Positions 43,863 through 50,972 are shown, numbered from the stretch's first letter. The stretch is 64,000 nucleotides of DNA from Stenotrophomonas sp. 610A2 (GCF_030549615.1 NZ_CP130832.1:4352001-4416000), one strand, 5' to 3'. Notes: generated by a model from the sequence alone, not told the origin. Numbers and translations: made by a program.

Positions 43863-44561
43863 ATGGATAGGACTCAGGCAGACGCGATTGCACAAGCCAT
43901 TCTGGCACCGGATCTAGATCGTCAAGAAGAGACTCGGCAGAAGCGAGCAATTGAGGCCGCGTACCTTTCGCGCAAGCGCAAGGTAGCTTGGTTTGCTCTC
44001 GTTGGCTCGGCCATCGGCGCCGCCGCGGCAGACCTCAGCGGCACGAGTCTTTCGGTCGGAGTGATTTGGGGAGGGCTTGCTAGCTCCGCATTAGGCTGGC
44101 TTCTCGCACATCGGGCTGCGGCCAGACAGTTCATTCAAGCCGACGCCGCTTCGCGGCGCGGCTTGAGTCCGGAGCTAGCTCAAAAGCATGACGTAGAAGC
44201 GATCTTAGACGGCATCGACGCAAAGCGTCGCGCCTTATCCGAGGCTGTCGATCCAGTTTTGAAGGCCTTTGAGCCAAAAGTATCGGCTGCGGCGGGTCGA
44301 GTCCCGGTATGGAGTTCTCATTGGCTGTATTCCGGGGATGAGAACTCACACGTGTACTTTGTTGTGCCTAGAGACAGCGATGCTTCGCTGCTTCGCGACG
44401 GTGCAGACTGGCCGACGATCTGTACGGAACTTCGACTTGCATTGGGTGAAGCGGGGATCAAGGTGGACTCCGGTGATCTATGGCTTAGAATCTACACTCA
44501 GGAAGACTGCGATCGTTACGCCAACGGAACTGGTACTACTACTTCAAATAGCGTTGCTTAG
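43863..44561 (+). CDS. Cassette 34: fusion of two cassette ORFs through an in-frame attC relic
   Basis: 232 residues. Residues 1-87 have a basic helix (RQKRAIEAAYLSRKRK) and a two-helix membrane hairpin (WFALVGSAIGAAAADLSG; VIWGGLASSALGWLLAH). Residues 88-107 (RQFIQADAASRRGLSPELA) are encoded by a degenerate attC at 44124-44180 whose stop TAA has become AGA. Residues 108-232 form a soluble domain with VPVWSSHWLYSGDENSHVYF and LRLALGEAGIKVDSGDLWLR. A membrane-anchored two-domain protein thus arose from two separate cassettes. Confidence 0.7.
   Translation: MDRTQADAIAQAILAPDLDRQEETRQKRAIEAAYLSRKRKVAWFALVGSAIGAAAADLSGTSLSVGVIWGGLASSALGWLLAHRAAARQFIQADAASRRGLSPELAQKHDVEAILDGIDAKRRALSEAVDPVLKAFEPKVSAAAGRVPVWSSHWLYSGDENSHVYFVVPRDSDASLLRDGADWPTICTELRLALGEAGIKVDSGDLWLRIYTQEDCDRYANGTGTTTSNSVA
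44124..44180 (+). repeat. attC relic inside the cassette 34 ORF
   Basis: Retains TTCATTCAAGCCGACGCCGC/TTCG/CGGCGCGGCTT, but R'' is GCCAGAC and R' is GCTAGCT, so recombination should be lost. Confidence 0.85.
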
Positions 44562-44614
44562 GATTCATTCAAGCCGAACTCGCTTCGCGGGTCGGCTTAA
44601 TTCGGAAGTTGGGC
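44556..44614 (+). repeat. attC 34 (degenerate)
   Basis: R'' GCTTAGG, R' GTTGGGC; stem halves GAACTCGC/GCGGGTC mismatched. Likely weak or dead. Confidence 0.8.
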
Positions 44615-44617
44615 CTC

Positions 44618-45061
44618 ATGAATCCGATCCAATCTTTGCACGTAGATGGCCAGCCAACACAGCTGAGTGCCTTCGCCGTGCCAGAGATGGACCTTAGCTC
44701 TAAGCGCATAGAAATGGCTCGCCGCTCTTTCACCGTGGCTGCTAAGGCTACAGATTTGGTTGAGTTTCTGGAGCCCGCTTACGCTGCGTGGGTTGCGGAA
44801 TCGAAAAGAGATGATGAGACATGCGGCGGGCCCCGAGACGAGCTGGCTGAGGCCGGCTACCCCAGTTTCAGCCTACTGCTCGAGACCCCTTCGCTTCTCA
44901 AGCTCGTGGTCGGCGGTTATCTATTGCGGGATTTTCTAGAGCAGCTGACCAGGGATAATTCTGGTCCAAAAGAGCATTGGCTAGACACAGTGATTGATTG
45001 CAGCTCAGATGGAGATATCATCCGTTTGTCCGGCCTTTGCTACAGCAAGATGCTCGCGTGA
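44618..45061 (+). CDS. Cassette 35: hypothetical protein
   Basis: 147 residues, acidic and soluble: SKRIEMARRSFTVAAKATDL, VEFLEPAYAAWVAESKRDDE, FSLLLETPSLLKLVVGGYLL and IRLSGLCYSKMLA. Start ATG 44618 lies 10 bp after the crossover; an upstream TTG is inside the attC. Stop TGA just before attC 35. Unrecognised. Confidence 0.66.
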   Translation: MNPIQSLHVDGQPTQLSAFAVPEMDLSSKRIEMARRSFTVAAKATDLVEFLEPAYAAWVAESKRDDETCGGPRDELAEAGYPSFSLLLETPSLLKLVVGGYLLRDFLEQLTRDNSGPKEHWLDTVIDCSSDGDIIRLSGLCYSKMLA

Positions 45062-45062
45062 A

Positions 45063-45122
45063 GCCTAACAATTCATTTAAGCCGAACCCGCTTCGCGGGT
45101 CGGTTTAATTCCAGATTTAGAT
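45063..45122 (+). repeat. attC 35 (R' mutated)
   Basis: GCCTAAC at R'', but R' TTTAGAT lacks the crossover G; TTCATTTAAG and GGTTTAAT also differ. Confidence 0.82.
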
Positions 45123-45134
45123 CACGGGAGCAAC

Positions 45135-45500
45135 ATGGCCACTGACCAAGACTTCATCGAGTACGTCACGGAGCAAGTTGGCCTAGGCAATCGCCTCACA
45201 TCCAAAAAAATGTTCGGTGAGTACGCGCTCTACCTAGACGGAAAAGTGGTCGCTTTTGCTTGTGACAACAGTCTCTTCATCAAACCCTCGGCTGCGGCCG
45301 CCACGCTGGCACCAAGCCTGCCGCAACGGCCACCGTATCCAGGCGCAAAGGACTATCCTGTAGCCGACGAGGTGCTGGACGACACCGATGCGCTAAGGCG
45401 CCTCATTACAGAGACCGCCACGCTCATGCCGGCGCCAAAATCTGCCAAACCACGAAAAACAACAGCCGGCAGCAGGCGCAGTCGCAAGGCCCCCGTCTAA
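45135..45500 (+). CDS. Cassette 36: TfoX N-terminal domain protein
   Basis: 121 residues. DQDFIEYVTEQVGLGNRLTS, KKMFGEYALYLDGKVVAFAC and NSLFIKPSAAAATLA are the standard TfoX/Sxy N-terminal domain. The C-terminus is a Lys/Arg/Pro tail (KSAKPRKTTAGSRRSRKAP). TfoX/Sxy proteins activate competence genes in other bacteria, but stand-alone N-terminal domains are common and uncharacterised. Stop in attC 36. Confidence 0.82.
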   Translation: MATDQDFIEYVTEQVGLGNRLTSKKMFGEYALYLDGKVVAFACDNSLFIKPSAAAATLAPSLPQRPPYPGAKDYPVADEVLDDTDALRRLITETATLMPAPKSAKPRKTTAGSRRSRKAPV

Positions 45501-45554
45501 CAATTCATTCAAGCCGAACCCGCTTCGCGGCGCGGCTTAATTCTAGAGTTAGGC
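45495..45554 (+). repeat. attC 36 (mosaic stem)
   Basis: GTCTAAC / GTTAGGC; left arm GAACCCGC with right arm GCGGCGC. Confidence 0.88.
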
Positions 45555-45559
45555 CGCGC

Positions 45560-45892
45560 ATGAAAAGCTCTGTAATCGAGATGTACGATCCTTCGGCACA
45601 CCGAAACCACATGCCCGACATCCCAGCGCCGGAGCCTGCTCGAGAGGTACTTGTTATTACAATCGCCAAATTCCGGCTAGAATTCTTATCCAATGCTCAG
45701 CTTGAGGCTGCGATCGCCTACTTCCGGAAGCCCTCCAACTCTACGCGCCAGTGTTCTGCTGGCGGTGACCACTGGGAGTTTCAGCCTTGGCAGAGCCGGC
45801 TACCCGCCGGTATCAACAACGCACACAACCGGCCAAAGGTGCTCGCAGCTTTGGTCGCAGCTAGACGCTTAGCTAATGACAGCTTGCCGTAA
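45560..45892 (+). CDS. Cassette 37: hypothetical protein (intact form of the split gene in cassette 11)
   Basis: 110 residues: SSVIEMYDPSAHRNHMPDIP, REVLVITIAKFRLEFLSNAQ, YFRKPSNSTRQCSAGGDHWE and HNRPKVLAALVAARRLA. Cytoplasmic, unrecognised. It defines the reading frame interrupted by the IS30 element in cassette 11. Confidence 0.7.
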   Translation: MKSSVIEMYDPSAHRNHMPDIPAPEPAREVLVITIAKFRLEFLSNAQLEAAIAYFRKPSNSTRQCSAGGDHWEFQPWQSRLPAGINNAHNRPKVLAALVAARRLANDSLP

Positions 45893-45904
45893 GCACGCGC
45901 CGCG

Positions 45905-45964
45905 GCCTAACAGTTCATTCAAGCCGAACGCGCTTCGCGGGCCGGCTCAATTCCAGAGTTAGGC
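45905..45964 (+). repeat. attC 37
   Basis: GCCTAAC / GTTAGGC; four differences from attC 11. Confidence 0.9.
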
Positions 45965-45966
45965 CC

Positions 45967-46179
45967 ATGACGATTGATGCACTTCTGCCCGAGATTGATG
46001 CCGCAAGGCGGCGCGGCGCCATGATTGTTCTCAAGTGGGATGGAGATAGGGACCGGAACGTCTCTACAGTCGTCATCACTCATCAAGAGAGCGATTTCGT
46101 GTGGCGCAAGGACTGCGACAATGTGGTTGCTGCATTGCATGAGGCAATTGCTGCGTTCGACGCCCACTGCCCGCCTTAA
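45967..46179 (+). CDS. Cassette 38: small hypothetical protein
   Basis: 70 residues: LLPEIDAARRRGAMIVLKWD, VSTVVITHQESDFVWRKDCD, NVVAALHEAIAAFDAHCPP. A compact alpha/beta protein without signal. Stop TAA is 43 bp before attC 38. Unrecognised. Confidence 0.65.
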   Translation: MTIDALLPEIDAARRRGAMIVLKWDGDRDRNVSTVVITHQESDFVWRKDCDNVVAALHEAIAAFDAHCPP

Positions 46180-46222
46180 CCATTCAACGTATCTTCAAGT
46201 GGCTTGGGCTGGTTATAGCGAG

Positions 46223-46282
46223 GCCTAACAGTTCATTCAAGCCGAAGCCGCTTCGCGGATCTGCTTGATTCCAGAGTTGGAG
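46223..46282 (+). repeat. attC 38 (last recognisable site)
   Basis: GCCTAAC at R'', R' GTTGGAG; stem GAAGCCGC/GCGGATC and CTGCTTGATTC degenerate. Confidence 0.82.
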
Positions 46283-46289
46283 TTCACCA

Positions 46290-46712
46290 ATGAGCTATAC
46301 GCTTGATCTGATTGTTGGGCCGCTTCCGCAAGACGACAAACAAGCATGGCAACATATCGAAACGCTGCGTGAGTCTTACTACGATGACTCGCGCGAGAAA
46401 GCACCTGCGCTTGTGGAGCTGCATGCGGTGCTCACTGCCCGGTATCCCTGTCTGTGCAGCTACCCGGATGATGATCCGGAAATGGACAATAGCCCTTGGG
46501 CGGACGGGCCCATGATTGGCAACTTTGCCCATGAAATGGGCATGCTCGCCATCTCATTCTCCCGCGTCGACGAGGTCGCCCCTTTCATCATCGCCGAGGC
46601 CAACGCACTTGGAATCTCTGTCGCTGACGGGCAGTCTGCGGAGATTCATCGCCCTGGTGGTGGCGCACCGAAGCAAGCTGAGAAAAGAAGCTGGTGGAGG
46701 TTCTGGCAGTGA
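46290..46712 (+). CDS. Hypothetical protein, probable last cassette without its own attC
   Basis: 140 residues starting 14 bp after the attC 38 crossover, as in true cassettes, but no attC follows. MSYTLDLIVGPLPQDDKQAW, LVELHAVLTARYPCLCSYPD and FAHEMGMLAISFSRVDEVAP resemble a recurrent family of cytoplasmic proteins, possibly immunity-like; the C-terminus is basic (KQAEKRSWWRFWQ). Confidence 0.66.
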   Translation: MSYTLDLIVGPLPQDDKQAWQHIETLRESYYDDSREKAPALVELHAVLTARYPCLCSYPDDDPEMDNSPWADGPMIGNFAHEMGMLAISFSRVDEVAPFIIAEANALGISVADGQSAEIHRPGGGAPKQAEKRSWWRFWQ

Positions 46713-47023
46713 CCCCTACCGATCTGCTCGAGCCGAGGCCTGAGGTCCTGTCGTTCCAGTAAGCGCCCCAAGCTGATGATCAGCCCAGCGCCACTATGGC
46801 TTTAGCTGCCGATATCAGCTTTCCTCGTGCTCGCTGCCGGTCTAGTCGATTGGATCTCATCGCGCACCAGGAGTTTCGTGCGGCGTGCACCAGGTTGCAG
46901 TTCTAGCGACAGCACCATCGGGGCGCCGCTCGCATCCGCTGCTGCACTCCTGGGTTTTCAACCTACCAATCATCCATAACAATGCAGCGGTGCAGATCGC
47001 TCCCTCACCTTGGACATTGAATC
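46713..47023 (+). other. Gene-free stretch
   Basis: About 310 bp without a supportable gene. A 36-codon frame from ATG 46796 is the longest and looks like debris. No intact repeat is seen. Confidence 0.4.
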
Positions 47024-47299
47024 ATGCGCATTGAGAAGATTGAGGTCTATTCGGATGTGCCCAACATGGCCGTACTTCGGCACCCCGGCCGAGAATTCCC
47101 AGGCCTTCTTCTGCAAGGCGATACGCTCAATGCGCTTTGCGTCCAGATCGCCGATGTCCTCGCAGGCGGCCCCGACGCGCTTGATGATCTGGAGGATCTG
47201 CAAAGCAGGCTGCTGGGCATGCTTTCCCACTACATATCGGTACTCGAGGAACATGACCTGAAGCTCCCCTTCCCGATGCCCGCAGTATCTGACAACTAG
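47024..47299 (+). CDS. DUF6959-like protein
   Basis: 91 residues. RIEKIEVYSDVPNMAVLRHP, GREFPGLLLQGDTLNALCVQ and LSHYISVLEEHDLKLPFP match the DUF6959 pattern as I recall it. Cytoplasmic, unknown function. Its stop is followed at once by an attC-like remnant, suggesting a former cassette. Confidence 0.65.
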   Translation: MRIEKIEVYSDVPNMAVLRHPGREFPGLLLQGDTLNALCVQIADVLAGGPDALDDLEDLQSRLLGMLSHYISVLEEHDLKLPFPMPAVSDN

Positions 47300-47340
47300 T
47301 TCACGTCAAACCCGCATCGCGGGTCAGTACGACTTCAACG
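47297..47340 (+). repeat. Degenerate attC remnant
   Basis: AGTTCACGTCAAACCCGC / ATCG / GCGGGTCAG keeps the hairpin tip and part of the TTCATTCAAG arm; R'' and R' are lost. Confidence 0.55.
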
Positions 47341-47358
47341 CTGGACCAAACAAACAGC

Positions 47359-47922
47359 ATGACTATTCCAACATCCCTTCAGGATCTCCGCGCTCGCGTT
47401 GGCGACGGAGAGAGCTTTTCCTATCTGCACTTCTGGGGCCATCGACCGCGTCCCGATGGCGCCCCCTCGAACAGCTGCTTCAGTCAGTGGTACGACTCGC
47501 CATTTCAGCTGGGAGGCATCAACTACCCGACGGCCGAGCACTACATGATGGCCGAGAAATCCAGATTGTCTGGGGACTCATCAACCCGTGAGCGCATCCT
47601 TGCAGCCGCGAGTCCTGGTGCTGCCAAGGCCTTGGGCCGGGAGGTCGTTGGGTTCAGCGATTCACTATGGAACGAGCACAGATTTGAGATCGTGGTCGAA
47701 GGCAACTACGCCAAGTTCAGCCAGGAGCCAAAGCTGGCCGCCTTCCTATGCAGAACGGGCAACAAGGTATTGGTTGAGGCCAGCCCGGTGGACGCGATCT
47801 GGGGTATTGGCCTTGCGGCTGACGATCCTCGGGCCAGTAACCCAAACACGTGGCAAGGCCTCAACTTGCTTGGGTTCGCGCTTATGATCGTGCGTGAACG
47901 CCTCACCTCGCAGGCGGGATGA
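47359..47922 (+). CDS. NADAR-family (YbiA-like) N-glycosidase
   Basis: 187 residues. FSQWYDSPFQLGGINYPTAE HYMMAEKSRL contains the NADAR signature (F..W, YPTAEHYM.A.K), and GNYAKFSQEPKLAAFLCRTG, VEASPVDAIWGIGLAADDP complete the domain. YbiA-type enzymes cleave N-glycosidic bonds of riboflavin intermediates, and other NADAR proteins remove ADP-ribose from nucleic acids as antidotes to DarT-like toxins. Which applies here cannot be told. Confidence 0.85.
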   Translation: MTIPTSLQDLRARVGDGESFSYLHFWGHRPRPDGAPSNSCFSQWYDSPFQLGGINYPTAEHYMMAEKSRLSGDSSTRERILAAASPGAAKALGREVVGFSDSLWNEHRFEIVVEGNYAKFSQEPKLAAFLCRTGNKVLVEASPVDAIWGIGLAADDPRASNPNTWQGLNLLGFALMIVRERLTSQAG

Positions 47923-47966
47923 CATTACGATCAAGCCGAGGCTGCGCCGTGGCATGAATCAGGGTT
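47919..47966 (+). repeat. Degenerate attC remnant
   Basis: GATCAAGCCGAGGCTGCG ... GGCATGAATCAGGGTTGGG aligns with TTCAAGCCGA ... GGCTTAATTCCGGAGTTAGG of intact sites. Confidence 0.5.
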
Positions 47967-47975
47967 GGGTCTCAC

Positions 47976-48290
47976 ATGAGTCATTCGCATACTTTTCGCA
48001 CTTGGCCATTCAACTTGCCGACCAATACTGCCGTGTTCACCACGCGGCAGACCATGGAAGGCAGCGAACCTGTGCGCGAGGTCTATCATGATCGCGATGG
48101 CGACTGGCAACTCCTCTGCGGCACCACTCTTGAAACCACAGACATGAAGCTCGTCTGCCTTGGGTGCATGTTCGAGGCCGATCCAAGCATTGGTGAGCTC
48201 GCGGAAATGCCGCCTGGCTGGTGCGCTACCAGACCCGCCGCAGGTGCGGAATGGATACAGCAACCGTTCGATCCCACGGATGAAGACTGA
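47976..48290 (+). CDS. Hypothetical protein
   Basis: 104 residues: FRTWPFNLPTNTAVFTTRQT, VREVYHDRDGDWQLLCGTTL, MKLVCLGCMFEADPSIGELA, EMPPGWCATRPAAGAEW. The CLGC pair and the layout are typical of small cytoplasmic proteins near immunity genes (DUF2185-like). Start ATG is 10 bp after the attC remnant, a cassette-like spacing. Confidence 0.65.
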   Translation: MSHSHTFRTWPFNLPTNTAVFTTRQTMEGSEPVREVYHDRDGDWQLLCGTTLETTDMKLVCLGCMFEADPSIGELAEMPPGWCATRPAAGAEWIQQPFDPTDED

Positions 48291-48344
48291 AGGCTTCTTG
48301 TGGACCATGCATTCAATCGCGCTCGAGCCTATAGATTGACTCAA

Positions 48345-48380
48345 CCAGCGCATCCAAGCCGAACGCTGTGTGGCATTTCG
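48345..48380 (+). repeat. Degenerate attC remnant
   Basis: GCATCCAAGCCGAACGCTG, then GTGGCATTTCG; only the left arm is clear. Confidence 0.4.
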
Positions 48381-49443
48381 ATCCAAGAGCTGCCCCCTAC
48401 CCAACCGCACGCCAACTGGTTCGACAAGGACACACATCCCGTCTTTAGCTGCCCTTCTGCTGAGCACGCTTGTGTTGAGCGCATCTTCCGCGGCTTTCGC
48501 CACAAGCAGTGAGCAGCAGCTGCCAAGTTCGCCGGCGACTCCGCTGCCAGCAAACCCTGCGGTCGCTGGAGCACCAGCTGTTGGCTACTCTCTGGAAGTT
48601 CCGCTATGGGCTGAAGATTCCCAGGTGTTCCTGGATGGCGTGAAGGCGCTCGCTGGAGAAACGTGGTCGTCGAGCCGCCCGACGTATCTGGTCTATTCGC
48701 CCAAGGTAACCACTTCGCGTGCCGCGATTCTGGTGTTCCCGGGTGGTGGCTTCAAGGCGCTGGCGATAGGACCACAGAGCACGCTGGGCCCCCAAGGCGC
48801 TGATGTCTGCAGATGGCTGACTGACGCCGGCATCACCTGCATCCTTGTGAAGTACCGCGTTCCGAATACCGGCTGCAACTGGAACAGCGTCACCAGGAGG
48901 CACGAACAGCCAGCCATCCCGATGGCGTTGCAGGATGCCCAGCGGGCCATCTCCCTCGTCCGCTACAACGCTGCGACATACGGCATCGATCCGAACAGGA
49001 TCGGCGTCATGGGGTTCTCGGCCGGGGGAAATCTGGCGGTACTATCGTCTACAGGATTCAAACATCAATCCTACGCGCCAATCGACGAGGCCGATCAAGT
49101 GAGCAGCCGCCCTGATTTTGCGATACCCGTTTATCCCGGCCACCTGACGATGGAGCACAAGAACAAGACGCCCAGATCCATCGCCGCCCAGGAGTTGAAC
49201 ACCGACATCGAGATCTCGGGCGACGTGCTACCTACCCTGCTCATACATGCCAAGGACGACCCCGTCGATCCGTCCTACTACTCGGAAGTGTACGAGCGGG
49301 CGCTGAGGAAGGCTGGCGTGAGTGTGGAGCTGCGGCTCTATGAAACCGGCGGGCACGCGTTCGGCGTCAAGAAGCAGGGCAAGGACACCGATCGGTGGAC
49401 TGATGATGCGCTGCAGTGGCTTGATGGAATCGGCGTCCGCTGA
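48370..49443 (+). CDS. Secreted alpha/beta hydrolase (esterase/lipase-like)
   Basis: 357 residues. A long N-terminal leader with signal peptide core SLAALLLSTLVLSASSAAFA is followed by an esterase domain: oxyanion motif LVFPGGGFKALA (HGGG variant PGGG), nucleophile GFSAGGNLAV, Asp in HAKDDPVDP and His in GGHAFGV. The closest groups are BD-FAE/acetylxylan-esterase-like enzymes. It starts at GTG 48370. Larger than any intact cassette gene. Confidence 0.85.
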   Translation: MAFRSKSCPLPNRTPTGSTRTHIPSLAALLLSTLVLSASSAAFATSSEQQLPSSPATPLPANPAVAGAPAVGYSLEVPLWAEDSQVFLDGVKALAGETWSSSRPTYLVYSPKVTTSRAAILVFPGGGFKALAIGPQSTLGPQGADVCRWLTDAGITCILVKYRVPNTGCNWNSVTRRHEQPAIPMALQDAQRAISLVRYNAATYGIDPNRIGVMGFSAGGNLAVLSSTGFKHQSYAPIDEADQVSSRPDFAIPVYPGHLTMEHKNKTPRSIAAQELNTDIEISGDVLPTLLIHAKDDPVDPSYYSEVYERALRKAGVSVELRLYETGGHAFGVKKQGKDTDRWTDDALQWLDGIGVR

Positions 49444-49489
49444 GCGGTCCGCTTGGCCAAGCCGTGGTCATATCGCGGAACTCGACCTC

Positions 49490-49536
49490 CCGCTCCACGC
49501 AAACCCGCCTTGCGGGGCGCGTTCCGGTGTCTAATG
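49490..49536 (+). repeat. Degenerate attC remnant
   Basis: AAACCCGCCTTGCGGGGCGCG followed by TTCCGGTGTCTAATGC parallels GAACCCGCTTCGCGGGTCGG ... TTCCGGAGTTAGGC. Confidence 0.55.
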
Positions 49537-49590
49537 CAACGCACGAGCACCGACGTCCATTTCGATCGCAGTTGACCAGGGAGAGGCATC

Positions 49591-49917
49591 ATGATGTTCA
49601 TGATTGGGCAGGGAGAACGCGTCGTTCCCGTTGGGTCTCTGGAACAGAGATTCTGCCCGGGCTGCAAGGAGACTGCAGACTTCCAGACCCAGCTCAGGTA
49701 CAAGTTCGGCGAGTTCGACCTGCTCTTTGGATTCGTCTACGCGAAGCGCTACCAACTTGCCTGCACCCGCTGCAATCACGGGTGGATCCTCGATACAAAG
49801 ACGGTTGAGCAAACCCATGGCAAGGCTCCGATTCCTCTCCGCCTTCGCTTTGGATTCGTGGTTCTTCTTGCTGCGATTGCGGTTTTTGCAGCCGCAGCCC
49901 ACGCCATCACCAATTGA
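49591..49917 (+). CDS. Zinc-ribbon membrane protein
   Basis: 108 residues. Two CxxC pairs (RFCPGCKETADF and LACTRCNHGW) form a zinc ribbon at about residues 21-62; a C-terminal transmembrane helix FGFVVLLAAIAVFAAAAHA ends the protein. Small anchored proteins of this build are common but uncharacterised. Confidence 0.7.
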   Translation: MMFMIGQGERVVPVGSLEQRFCPGCKETADFQTQLRYKFGEFDLLFGFVYAKRYQLACTRCNHGWILDTKTVEQTHGKAPIPLRLRFGFVVLLAAIAVFAAAAHAITN

Positions 49918-49995
49918 GCTACGACGTGAGTACAAAGCACCTCCAGCTACCGCCTCACCGTAGCAGAACGCACGTAGCACTATAGGTCCCACGCA

Positions 49996-50358
49996 ATGGC
50001 AAGCAAATCCATCGAGGCACTTCTTGAAGACATCAGCCTACTTGGCGAAGGGCAGCTCGCCTTGGTTGACGCTGTCCGCCAGCTGGTCAAGAGCACAATC
50101 CCGGCCGTGACCGAAGAGGTCAAATATGGCGGCATCTTGTTCTCATCCGACGTACAGTTCTGCGGCGTGTTCGCCTATAAGCAGCACATATCTGTGGAGT
50201 TCGGCAGCGGGGCGAAGATCGCGGACACACTTGGCCAGCTTGAGGGTAATGGCAAAGGCCGCCGCCATATCAAGTTGCGCTCTGCGGGTGACATCAGCGC
50301 AAAGGCGCTGGCTCACTATCTTCCACTGGCCCTGGAAGCAGCAGCGCGTGGTACGTGA
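49996..50358 (+). CDS. DUF1801 (YdhG-like) protein
   Basis: 120 residues: VDAVRQLVKSTIPAVTEEVK YGG, FSSDVQFCGVFAYKQHISVE FGSG and GKGRRHIKLRSAGDIS match the DUF1801/YdhG fold, related to frataxin-like iron chaperones. Function here unknown. Confidence 0.8.
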   Translation: MASKSIEALLEDISLLGEGQLALVDAVRQLVKSTIPAVTEEVKYGGILFSSDVQFCGVFAYKQHISVEFGSGAKIADTLGQLEGNGKGRRHIKLRSAGDISAKALAHYLPLALEAAARGT

Positions 50359-50609
50359 GAACCCACTCTTGCCGCGCTTCTGCATCGACAGGCATACCTC
50401 ATATCATCGTCACTGGATGAGTTGGCATCGAGGTCCGCGGCCAGCTAACAGTGAGCTACCGGCTGGGTTTGTTCGCTCATACCATTGTCGCAAGCTGTGA
50501 TCCTGGCGCCTTGAACCGGTAATTCATTAAGATGTCCAAGCGTTCCAGCCCAAGGCAACTCATCGAATGACGGGCAGAATCCAGCATTACACATTCCACA
50601 GAGGGAACT

Positions 50610-50972
50610 ATGGAAATAGAACCAATGAACGCTTTGAAGGCCGATCTTCTTGAGGGAATGCGCGACTACATGGAGAGCGTAGCCGAAGACGGGGGTGATG
50701 CCGGCTACTCCGAGGATGACATCGGCAAGTGCGATTCCATCCTCACGGTCTTCATTGACAGGACTCAGTCCGCAGGTTCGGGCGACACAGAATCAGTGAT
50801 TGGCATCGTCAAGGAAACCGTACTTTCTCTCAACGTGCTGAACGAGAGTTGCGGCCATTCCCTGATCGAGACAGACCAGCGTGAGCAGCTCTGCGAGCTC
50901 ATCATCCAGGCCGCTGCCGACAAGGGCGTAGGCGGCGGTGAAGACATCACTGAGGAGTGGCGGGAGTGGTAG
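50610..50972 (+). CDS. Hypothetical acidic protein
   Basis: 120 residues, very acidic. LLEGMRDYMESVAEDGGDAG, LTVFIDRTQSAGSGDTESVI, ETVLSLNVLNESCGHSLIET, REQLCELIIQAAADKG. A helical cytoplasmic protein of a family often seen among immunity-like genes; no name can be given. GGGA box precedes the ATG. Confidence 0.66.
   Translation: MEIEPMNALKADLLEGMRDYMESVAEDGGDAGYSEDDIGKCDSILTVFIDRTQSAGSGDTESVIGIVKETVLSLNVLNESCGHSLIETDQREQLCELIIQAAADKGVGGGEDITEEWREW

Larger units (their letters stand above)
27765..46282. mobile_element. Sedentary chromosomal integron (intI, attI, about 38 cassettes)
   Basis: Integrase gene, attI region and an array in which about 38 attC sites of near-constant length (59-65 bp) separate short inserts, nearly all carrying one plus-strand ORF. 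attC sites share RYYYAAC (R''), TTCATTCAAGCCGA, a variable hairpin tip, GGCTTAATTC and GTTRRRY (R'). Uniform attC sequence and size are typical of chromosomal superintegrons. Cassette ORFs are AT-richer than the flanking genes. The right boundary of recognisable array is the last attC at 46282; decayed sites continue beyond. Confidence 0.96.

Noticed and set aside
31147..45693. Minus-strand frames starting inside attC (MNELL... type)
   Set aside because: They arise from the antisense of the conserved GTTCATTCAAG arm and read the wrong strand of cassette genes; no independent coding signal.
29424..46282. Regular 60-bp repeats could be read as a CRISPR array
   Set aside because: Spacing is gene-sized (about 200-700 bp), inserts carry ORFs, repeats have R''/R' recombination boxes, and an integron integrase is adjacent; no cas genes are present.
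50359..50609. Possible further attC remnant after the DUF1801 gene (CCAGCTAACAGTGAG)
   Set aside because: Only an R''-like heptamer is present; no hairpin arms or GGCTTAATTC partner can be found.
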